NCBI GenBank assembly: GCA_036244855.1 | Contig: BQKZ01000259.1 | Location: forward strand, 15,301-79,300 | Source: Temnopleurus reevesii | Taxonomy: Eukaryota; Echinodermata; Echinoidea; Temnopleuroida; Temnopleuridae | Length of the DNA stretch: 64,000 bases | Reading direction: 5' to 3' | Shown here: one piece after another, positions 11,401-23,400 of the stretch | Layout: each line of letters begins with the position of its first letter | Position numbering within the stretch: the first letter of the stretch is position 1 | Notes under the pieces: model-generated | What the model was told of the DNA's origin: nothing | What the model saw: only the letters and a program-made list of their open reading frames with translations | Databases searched by the model: none | Translations under genes and position numbers: made by a program

Positions 11401-14400
11401 CAGGGACTGATATCCTTTGAATTTGAAACTTTGAAAATTCAAATCATTTAAACTGATTGTCCGATTTTGCTCAAATTCTCACTGTTTGTTCATCTGATTT
11501 TTCTTCAGTCAATGAGAGCACGATAATTCCAGGGGTTGGTCCCCCTTACTAGGTATTTGACCAGCATTGGTCTTGTCACAGGGGTGACAGGGTGAGGTGC
11601 TCCACCTGTCACCATTAATTCTCACGAAACTCACAAAAAAATGAGAGAAATTAAAATAATTTACCACCCTCCAAGGGTTAGCACCTGCTATTAAAAGTTC
11701 ATTGTCACCAAACTCAGCAAAAAGTGAAAGTAAAATGATACAGCTCCCTAAAGTTGACACTCACAACTTATTAACCCTTTAACACCTTAACCGCTTTCAA
11801 CTGCCCCTCAGGTTCATCATCTAAACCGCCCGAATCCACCTCTCCATTTTCATATGCGGTAATTATAATACATGGTCTGTAGTACTGCCGGTATTTGTTT
11901 TGTACAGTAAAAATTTAGTCAATATATCGATAAGAATATTGTTCAAAACATAGTAGTAAAGGACTTTTTGTTAAGTACAGTGTAAACAGAATTGTTATGA
12001 CATCTCTAGTGAACAGTTTACCAACATGAATTACTGGAAATGTGATATATTGTAGGTATAAATATCATTTTCTAGATATCATTGCATGAGAAAGTAATGA
12101 TGGTTTGTTAAGAAGTAAACTTTTTAGAAAGTTATGGGGTGTGTACTCTCAAATTATAGACTAGAGGGAATGAAAATTTTGATATAAAAATCTATCCACT
12201 GTTGTCAGTTGAATGAAGCATTTGTTGAAGCCCATGAAAAAAGACCAAACTTTTTGGATAATTTTCAGTTATTGACTGAATCTTGAAGAGGATAATAGAA
12301 ACCACTTAACTATGATCACAATGGGTGACTTTAAGTACGGTGTTCGGTGTTGGTGTTGGTGTTGAGAGAGCAAAACGGTCCGTAAACCGAGCTCCAACAC
12401 CGGTGGTCAGTTTACAGAAGTGATACAGAAACGACCGGAAATAAGTCAGAATCTTGCGAGGTCTACCCCAAACACCGACAGACTTCAAGTTTTGTGTTGA
12501 GGCTGGTGTTGGTTTTGCTGCAACACCAACACCAGCGTTCAACACCGTACTTGAAGTCACCCAATGTCTTTCAAGAGCCCTTTGCAAAGGTCTGAATAAG
12601 ACTTATGTTCAAGTCCCATGGGGAGGGTCTGTGTAAGATTCTTCCAAGACTAGGTCCTTGGCTAGTATTGTCCTCATGAGGTGAAGGCAATTAGCTAGGA
12701 TATCATTACATTTGCCCTGGAGGATGGAGAGTCCAGAGACATGTGTAATTCTTTTATTCTCTCAGGAAATGTCTGAATGTGATTATTCTTAGACTAAGGT
12801 CCCTTGGGTATTGTCCTCATGAGGTGAAGGTGATAAGGGAATTGCCTTACAATATCATCAGAGCTATTGCCCTAGAGGCTCAAAACTGAGGACCAAAGGG
12901 AGACTCCAGAGAGGACCAAAAGTTGGTCCTGCTTCATTTTTTTTCTCAGGACATGTCTGAATATCACTCTTCCTTCACAAAGGTCCCTTGGCTATTGTCC
13001 TCATTAGGTAAAGGTGATAAGGGGATTAGGGTAGATATCATTACCATTGCCCTGGAAACTTGAAATTGATATCCTGACCCAGAGGACGAAAGCTATAAAC
13101 TCCTAGTTTGAAAGCACAAAACCAAGACTTTCGGTGTGTGAGTGCGCAGAGCATGATACAGGGTATGCATTGTGTGACAAAATCACACACATACAGCATT
13201 GCTCTATCCTGCAGACACACAATGAGACACACAGTGCATACCCTGTATCACTCTCTGTGTATGTGCACAACGAAACCCAAGGGTCTGTTCTAGCAGACTA
13301 ATAAACTCCAGTGAGGACCAAACCTTGGTCCTGCTTGATTGTTTTTTTCTCTCAGGAATCGTCAGAACATGATTCTTCCTAGACTAAGGTCCCTTGGCTA
13401 GTTTTCCTCATGAGGTGAAGGTGATATCAAAAGGGCTTGCCTACAAATGCCATTAAAAATATTGCCTTACAGACTTTGTATTGATACCCACTGGACAAAA
13501 GTTTAACTCCAATGTTGACCAAACTTTGGTCCAACTTGATTATTATTATTATACTCAAGAAATTGGGAAGGTTCAGAATAACTGATAAACAACACCTGCA
13601 CATGCTCTCTCATAGACATGTACACTATAGTAACAATTTATTGCTGCCCCACTCCCCCCCCCCCCTTCTGCAGGCTCCTGAGGTTGAAATGCTCCCTTGA
13701 TGGAGGATAATATTACAGATTAAATATATAGTTAGCATACATAAAACTGATCAGATATTCTGTTGATGTCTCCTCCTTTGTGTCTCAACTCTTGTCTCAA
13801 CTCTTGTCTCAACAGAGGGCATATTTAAAGAATTTCTTGTTGGAAGAAGTGCGACACCAACATTTGTTTTATGGTGACATGTTTGGTGTATTTCTTATGA
13901 ATGGTTTTCCAGTGGGGCCCAAAAGAGATTTGTATCCCAAGATGATGTGCCCCCCACCCATAGTTTGTAGGCCTCCCTGACTTTAATGAGGGACATGACA
14001 TTTTGCTCAGAAGGCCAATTAGTATTAATTTGTTTCAATAGTTCAAACGCTCTTACTATATCACCTTATGATTTCCTTAGAATGCTTTGAAGTGAAAAGA
14101 TAATGAGTCGGGTTTTATACTTTGAGGAGGATGATGGGGTCAATGTATAGTCTACACGCACAGACCCAACGAGCGGAGTTAATTTATTGCTACCATCAGG
14201 TAGGAATAACTATGTCTGGAGGATAAAGATTTTCACTACTCCAAACTATCGATTGACTATGGATACTTGTCTCTGAACTATAGTCTTCATCTCCAGACAC
14301 AGTCACTTACATATGGCACAAGCTAAATAATTTTGATCAGGTCTGTACTTGTAGTCTAGCTGAAGTGTGATACAAGGTGACAAATAGACTATTAACAAGA

Positions 14401-17400
14401 GAGTTGGAATGTAAAGGGGACTCTAATAAAAATTTCACCATGTTGAATGGCGGCAAGGCGATTGAAGTAATCTCCTTGATGGAGGCATGTATAGGGATAA
14501 TAGTGCTGATGATGGTCACAAAACATGATTGAAAGCTGATCTAAATGATGTTAATAAAATAAGCCTGGGAATATTTTACCCAAAGAATGACTGATATTAC
14601 TTATTTTGCAGTCCAGGGGCCAATTGCAGGAAATGGTCTTAGCTATCCTCTTCTTGCTAAGATGTCTTAACTTCTTGCACCACCCTCTTAACATATACCT
14701 TTACGTTAATTCGTCTATGTTAAGAGGTTGACACAGGAAGTTTAGACGTCTAAGCAAGAAGCGTATGGCTAAAAAGAACATTTTGTGCAATTAGCATGTA
14801 TCTTCCAAGTGATTCAAATTAATATATGTTTCCCTTTGTCAAACATCTAGTTATAAACATTAACAAGTCAACTCAAAGTCTAGGCATCCAATTCTAAAGA
14901 ATCTGCAAGTAAGAGACTAAAATGAAACCTCTTCGGATTTCCGATACAGGTGAACTCAAGAATTTAAATCCGATATTGATTAATTAGTGACGATCCAAAA
15001 TGCAAATACTGGTGGTAATTGATCATCTTGATTAGGATTATACACAGCAATGAATGGGCGCTGGCCAGGTTATCTGGAGCTATGAATGTTTGCTAGAGAG
15101 ATTTGAGTGTCTGCAATGATTGCTATGTTGCAAAGCACTTTGAAAGGTGATGTAACCAGCTCAAGCCATAGGCTATTTTTTATCTTGCAAGAGGAGAAAT
15201 ATATGTGAATGATACAACTAAGAATGAATGACACAATTAAAAATACGAGAAATGCTGGAATTTGTCATTTGAAAGTTTTAATTTCTTTATTAATAGAATT
15301 AATTTCTTACAAAGTCAGCTTTACAGTGACTTGAATATTTGTTCCTGTGGTATATTATGTAATGGCTTATGTAATCCAATTCGTGTTTTGCAATCCCATC
15401 ATTGATATCAATAGTTATTCAGGAGATTAAGAATTCCTTGGCGAGAAATCTGTTTTGGAAAATTCACATTTTACATACATTTTTAAAGATTCTGTTAATC
15501 ATTCAATATTTGTGATCACAGAGCTCATTTGTTTTATACCATGCATCATTTCACTGCCATCGAAATGTTAAATAGCAGATTTATTCCTAATATTCTTTTA
15601 AATTTCAAAGTATATTTAGGAATGGAACTAATTCTGTTTGTTCATTGACAAAAATATTAAGGCAAAAAAACTCTCTTTTAGAACTTCCCCTTTTTGTTGA
15701 CATTAATGTTTAAGATCAATTAATTATTGATAGTAAAGTGAATATAAGATAACATCATCATGGAGATCAATTCTATTTACAAATTTCTGCTCCTCTTGCG
15801 TAACCGTTTCTTTAACAGATTAAGATTGAAGATGACAGTTGTTAGAAGGCGGGTTCAGGTAGCTAATGATATATTTGCTCACTAGGGAGATTAGCAAACG
15901 ATAACAAAATACAGAGACAAATAAATGTTTTCCTATCTAACAAGTATATCTCTTTCTTTGCAAACATAAGCAATCTGATGACTTTTAATCTGTGCTCTAA
16001 CAGCAGCACACAGTTTAGGTGGGAGGGCAAGTGTGCATTGCACATTTCAAATTAGGGGAATAATTTTGGCAATGCACTAACTATTAGTAGGCAAAAACAA
16101 AATAAATTATTTTGTCCTCATAATATTGGATGGGTTAATCAGACAAAGATTTGTTTTGATTTTTTTTATAACATTTCATAAGTAAGATAAATCTTTAGGA
16201 GTCTTTTGAAGTAATCTTGAAATAGGCAATTTGGATTTTGCGAAGATAAACTAAAAACATCAAAGACAAACAAAACATTTAAAGAGTACATCTAAAGCCC
16301 CCCCCCCCCCNNNNNNNNNNNNNNNNNNNNNNNNNNNNNNNNNNNNNNNNNNNNNNNNNNNNNNNNNNNNNNNNNNNNNNNNNNNNNNNNNNNNNNNNNN
16401 NNNNNNNNNNNNNNNNNNNNNNNNNNNNNNNNNNNNNNNNNNNNNNNNNNNNNNNNNNNNNNNNNNNNNNNNNNNNNNNNNNNNNNNNNNNNNNNNNNNN
16501 NNNNNNNNNNNNNNNNNNNNNNNNNNNNNNNNNNNNNNNNNNNNNNNNNNNNNNNNNNNNNNNNNNNNNNNNNNNNNNNNNNNNNNNNNNNNNNNNNNNN
16601 NNNNNNNNNNNNNNNNNNNNNNNNNNNNNNNNNNNNNNNNNNNNNNNNNNNNNNNNNNNNNNNNNNNNNNNNNNNNNNNNNNNNNNNNNNNNNNNNNNNN
16701 NNNNNNNNNNNNNNNNNNNNNNNNNNNNNNNNNNNNNNNNNNNNNNNNNNNNNNNNNNNNNNNNNNNNNNNNNNNNNNNNNNNNNNNNNNNNNNNNNNNN
16801 NNNNNNNNNNNNNNNNNNNNNNNNNNNNNNNNNNNNNNNNNNNNNNNNNNNNNNNNNNNNNNNNNNNNNNNNNNNNNNNNNNNNNNNNNNNNNNNNNNNN
16901 NNNNNNNNNNNNNNNNNNNNNNNNNNNNNNNNNNNNNNNNNNNNNNNNNNNNNNNNNNNNNNNNNNNNNNNNNNNNNNNNNNNNNNNNNNNNNNNNNNNN
17001 NNNNNNNNNNNNNNNNNNNNNNNNNNNNNNNNNNNNNNNNNNNNNNNNNNNNNNNNNNNNNNNNNNNNNNNNNNNNNNNNNNNNNNNNNNNNNNNNNNNA
17101 CCCAAACAATCTTACTCAAACTTCAACCATACGCATAAACCTATTGATATATCACCAACAAGTCAAATATAAATCTATCATATTTCATATCTGTATAAAA
17201 ATGACCAGACGTGGCTATAAACACTTTTCATGCCCTCTGGAGTAAAATATACAATGCAGATGGTTTGTGAACCATCTGGTCTACAATAAATTTCCACTTG
17301 TCATTTTGAAAAGTCAAAGCAACCTACTTTACAAGTATTCCGCTTCAATAATATTTGACCAGCAATCCAAAATATGACTGTGTATTTGACCAAGCAGTGC

Positions 17401-20400
17401 TGATGACTTGTTGAACTTTGGTCAAATATGGACATCACAAATTCAGCCCAAATTCAGCCTAAATAATGAGCTGATCAAAAAGGATGGAGGGAACAAATGA
17501 GGGCAAGAGAGTTAGAGTGAGAGAGAGTGAGAGAAAAAGAGAGAGGGAGGGGGGGGGGGGGGGGGGGGAAGGAAAGCAGATAGAATTTCAGTGGATGTGG
17601 TGCTTTAGTAATATTTAATTTGTGTTTGTTTCCTTGTTTTTATTTCTGTAAATTCAACAAGATAACAACAAAATATAATTAAAATATATACAAAATGGCA
17701 GATAGCCCATTTCAACATTATACAAAGAATACTGTTTTTCTTCCATGGGGTTCTAATAAAGATTTAGTAATATTTTTATCATTAAACATGGAGGGATGTA
17801 TCAAGTATTGGGAGGGAGGGTGATTTGTCTGATTTTTGTTTTTGAGAAACTTACGTCAAAAGGAGACACGCCCACACACAGTTAATACATTATAATAAAT
17901 TTAATGTAAGCCAAAGCTCCCGTACAGCACAAGAGTGCCAGCAAGGCGCGTGTGCAAAGCAAGCGCGCCTTGCAATGAGTGAATAAATTATGCATGCATA
18001 ATTTATGAACGAAACGTTGGTGGGCGTGTCTCCCAGACTACAATGCAGGCTTTTAATCATAGGGGGTGTTGCTCAAAGGTTGCAATTGATCGCAAGTTTG
18101 CAGTTGATCGAAATAAGCCAATCAAAATCATTGTTTCAAGTGCATCTTGTTAAATGCGCACACTGCGCGCGAATAAAAATGCGTGTTACAATTTCCAAAG
18201 TTGCAGTTGAGTTGCAGTTGATTCTGAGCAAAACCCCCATAGATAGATTATTCTGGTCGAGACCAAGTCTTTAACCCTAAAGATTTTAAGAGAACATTAA
18301 GAATCATCAGTCATGTTGACATTGACATTATTAACATGAACGGAAATGCAAATAGCCGGTGCCACATATTTGTTGTTTTCACATTTCTATTTGTTTTAGA
18401 TCAGTGTAGATATAGAGGTGCAACATAGCTAAGTTTGAGGAATGCGAACTTGTACCTTGGAACAAGGAGACATTAGATATAGTGCATGAGACATTCAAAG
18501 TCCAAATGATATTTATATCCATTAATGATCAGCAGAATAGCTAAGACCCATTATCAAAACTAGACAAAGTTGGAAATTGGTGATTAGAATTCTAAAACAA
18601 AATGTTCATATTTCAGTGGGGAATGCGGTCTACAACATCAGATATCCCTTCTTTATCAGTTATAATTCACTCTGATATCTATTGAAAATATATGTACACA
18701 ACTTTCCTATATATTATCAACTTCACCTCAAATTGTTGCTAATTAATCTGTCTGAATTAATTGAAGGTTTACTTTCGGCCCTCTAAATAAAAAATATGCA
18801 TGTTTCTTAGGATAAAGATATTTTCTTTTATCTGGTAATCCTCATTAACACTACAGGTTAGTTAAGGAAAGTGTATTAGAGAGATAGCTCTTTCTTCTTT
18901 TAAAAGCTGAAACATTTACAGCCCATTGCTGCAGCAGCAAAAGCGTTGCATGAACAATCCATGTAATTAACCATGTGGTTATTCGATTGTGGTTGCATCA
19001 CGGGGTGGTATATAATTTGGTATAATTAATTTAGCAGGAAGCATTAATGGTCAGCATCACTTCAAATAAGTGGCCTAAATGCTAGATGGATCTGTGTGTC
19101 TCGAGCTGTTACAATTCCATACAAAACTCTAGATACGTATTTACCCTTATCAGATTGATAATGATGTCACTTGCAGCAAAAGAAACAGTGCAAACTTCAT
19201 TTTGGAAATGGTGTACCTCTGTATGCCAGTCAATGGTTCTATTTATCTTATGAATGCTTATTTCTATATAGTATTAGGATAGGGTGCTTATGCTTGTATG
19301 TTATACAGGAAATACATGAGTTGATAACCAAATAAGTGTTCGAAATAGATTTTATTGTCATTATAATATACAAAACCAAAGCATGTTTACGACATAGATT
19401 ACACCTAGGATACATTCTACCTGAGTAGAAATGTACAAGGTTTAAATAATACAACACATATTCACAAAATATTTACAAAATGTTTCAAGTGAAAAATGCA
19501 AGAATTGCATTACTGTATTGTATCCTCAATAGATTGAATCAAGAGCTTCAAGCTACAAGTTGGTTGATTATGAGAACTTTATTTTTTTTATAGATTAGAT
19601 TGTATATTTTGAAAACTAAAATGCAAGATTTTATTCCTTGTTTCCATGACCTTTTTAGTGGATTCCTTCCTGGATGTCTTGCAATGGGCTTTTGAACTTG
19701 ATGTAAACTTTTAGTTGACTGCTGAATATATTAGGATAGTGATTTTCAAGGCAAGGGTTGAAATAAGAGTGATTTAATGAAAAAAACATAGAAAAAAATG
19801 GAAAAATGGGAAAAACATGTCCAGTCAACCGCTTTTTATGATAGTAATAATAATAATAATAGTAATAATAATAATATTGACATTTATATAGCACTCTTAC
19901 ATATGCATGGGTTCATAATGATTCCTTGCTTAGAAAATGATTATGTATTTTGTTGTCAAATATTTATTTTATTTAACATATAATTGTTTCATTATCGTAA
20001 TCAAATCATTCATATTTTCTTTATTTTGTATAATTTGTTTGACAAAACACAATGTATATGAAAAGAATGTAATCAGAACAAAATGTTGGCTGTATATGTC
20101 GATGACGTTCAAATGAATAAATTCCAAATTCCAAATTCCAAATATGTGTATCACAGTACTTTAAAACATTACGTTACTTAATTTACCTTGATAGCAAAAA
20201 TTAAATTTGAATCAGACTTGATTTAACTTCTTCATATTGGTTTCATTGATTCATTGATGTAAAACATTAATCCATTTAATCCAATTTAAAAGCGTATCTT
20301 TTCTCTTAAATAACTTCTTTGTACAATTTGGCATTAGGACATAATTAGCGGAGCTGAATATATTTAGTATAGTACTTGCACTATATAAATCCATGTATAT

Positions 20401-23400
20401 TATATATTATATTATAACATCATTTTGAATGCAGAACATTATGGAAACAAGCCTAGACCAGGTAGATGGTTGAAATATTTAGTAAGAATGCTGTCTGAGT
20501 GCATAGAATGGATAATAAATGCCTATGGAGAATATGGATTGTGAAAGAAGTTTGACAAGGGAGATGGTTTAAATAATTAGCCAAAAAGTGCATGGAATGG
20601 ATTCTTTAGAGAATATAAAGAAAGGTTGATGCTAATTTTTGTGTTGGGAGGGATCAAGCACATTATTTACAAATTAAAAAAAACATTGATTTTTTGTTGG
20701 TTCAGAGGCATATGATTACTGTGTAATTTCATTTCATAAAAGAAGATGAATCGGGGCAAATCGAGGGCACAAAGTCAAGTATTGTGCATTTCCTTTAGCT
20801 GTGAAAGGTTTACACCTGTTGAAAAAATCAAAATAACTTGTTATTGTTACCAACATATTGATCGATCACTGAGAGTTATCATATTTAGCACTATTGAGCC
20901 GCTCCCATATTCCATAATAGGGCGTCTCTCAATCTTGATCTCTCTGTCTGTTTACTCCCATATATCATTTGATATTTTATAGGCTACTGTATGATGAAAA
21001 TTGATTTAAAATGACAATTTAACTATCTGTCTTGTTTTGTTTAATTTTTTCCCTCTTTTACTACTTCCTACTTCATTTGTGTTCAAATTGAAAAATGAAT
21101 AGCATCCAAAGCAGAATAAAAGGTGTTTAGTATTATTTATGAATGGCTTTCTGGCATTAACAATTTTGTAACTGACTGAAACCAGGGCAAGAGTTCAATA
21201 TGATTAGAATGTGTTTTCAGTCTATAGAAGCTTGACTGATATAGCTACATGACAAAAAGCCAAAATGGAGTTAATGTTATATGATTATATAAAGCATTGA
21301 CTACTTCCATTTTAATGTTTAGCCCCTGAGAAGTTGAAGTGGGGGAATAGGGTTAAAATGCACGCATCTATGAATTACAAATAAAGCGTAATATACTGGA
21401 AAAAAGCGAAAGAGCACTGATGCGCACATATTTCTATCAACACAAAACAGCGCTGTGGATGTACACAATTCTAATGTACTCAAATGTGAGAGCATACTAC
21501 AGCCAGCTACATGCCCGCAGAACATTTTGAAAAGTGGAGGGGCTATGCATTACCCTTTTTACACCCCCCCCCCATATACTTCTACATATTTTCTAAAAGG
21601 TTCTGTTTTCCCTGAGATAAACCACTCATACGATAGGTGTATACCATTGGAATGATTACAAGCGAAATAAAAATGCAAAATGAACATTAATCAATATACA
21701 AGTGCAATTACGGGAGTTATTTCAGATTTAAAACCTCTGTTAAATGGATGTAATTGTTCCTTAAAGGTATAGATTCGAACTGTTCGGGATGTAGAAATTG
21801 TGAGTTCGCATTCATTTAGTACTTGAACCATTTCTAGGTTGATTTTATTCAATTTATTATACTTTGCTATTGAACAAACTGTATTATGGCGATACTTTTA
21901 CTGCAGCTCAGAAAGTATTTAAATGTCTGAAGCACCATCTCTCCCAAAACTGATCTATTGGTTTAATGAGGGTATGAGATCAGTGAACATTAGATGACAA
22001 CTTGAGTGACATGACAAAGGCATATAAATGTCACTGAGTAAACATTTGCATTGTGAGACAAATCAACCAAAGAGAGAGACAAGATAATACCCTGGATATT
22101 TCAGGTGTTTTCATATCTGATATGAGAGCAAATAGAAATTTGACAATATTAGAAAATTGAATAGATGATAAAAGATAAAGGACTGATAATTTTGTCCTTG
22201 AACAACACATGATTCAATAGGAGACAGTTGAAATATTGATTGAGTACCAGTTATTCCACATAAATTTTATCTTCTCTTTCTAATGTCATATAGATCCTGC
22301 AATATCTAGGGCAAGGTCATCACTTTATTATTCATTATCATCTGGACAAAAAAAATGAATATATTCTACTATCTTGTAACACATCCTCAGTCCTTATAAC
22401 CATTATGAACGACAAAACGATTTTTCATTTCATTTTCTAACTGAATGATTTTTGCTTTCTTACAGACCTGAGCTATGTGTTAGTCCTCAGAAGAACTATT
22501 GATGTTGTTTAGATCTAGGATTAGCTCTTCTGTCCTAAAAATACCCTTTCATTAAAAAAGTCACAAGAATCATATGATAAGGAGGATGTCTCATCAAGAT
22601 TTGTCGCAGAGACAATTAGTCAGCGCTGACAAATTCTTTGATTGTGATTGGATGAAAAGCACTATCGCTGACAGTTGCTATGGGAACTGTCGGAAAATGA
22701 CTCCTTGTCGCTGCGACAAATCTTGATGAAACACCCCCAAGATTTAAATTTCTGATCATGATTATTTTCTGCTATCTAATATAATACCTGGTCTATGCGT
22801 TGGTTCTCAGAAAAACTATAGATCCTGCTAGATCCAGACTTCAGACTAGGACAGTTTGCCACCTTCACCAATCCTCAATCAAGAAATGTTCAATTAATGT
22901 TTTAACTGTGGATACTTTCTGCTTTCTTTTAGACCTGGTCTATGGATTGGTCCTCAGAAGAGCCTACAGACCGTGCCAGATCCAGGAATATTTCTGAATA
23001 CTTCTGCTTTCTTGCAGACCTGGTCTATGCATTGGTCCGCAGAAGAACTATAGATCGTTCCAGATCCAGGACTGTTCTGAAGGAGCGATAGACTTCAGAC
23101 TGGAACAGTGTGCTGCCTTCAATAATCCTTAATCAAGAAATGTTCAATTAATGTTTTAACTGTGGATACTTTCTGCTTTATTTTAGACCTGGTCAATGGA
23201 TTGGTCCTCAGAAGAGCTACAGACCGTGCCAGATCCAGGAATACTTCTCAATACTTCTGCTTTTTTGCAGACCTGGTCTATGCGTTGGTTTACAGAAGAA
23301 CTACAGATCCTTCCAGATCCAGGACTGTTCTGAAGGAGCGATAGACTTCAGACTAGAACAGTGTGCTGCCTTCAATAATCCTCAATCAAGAAATATTCAA

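Noticed and set aside
16260..17119. Three long minus-strand frames
   Set aside because: They consist almost entirely of N bases in the assembly gap.
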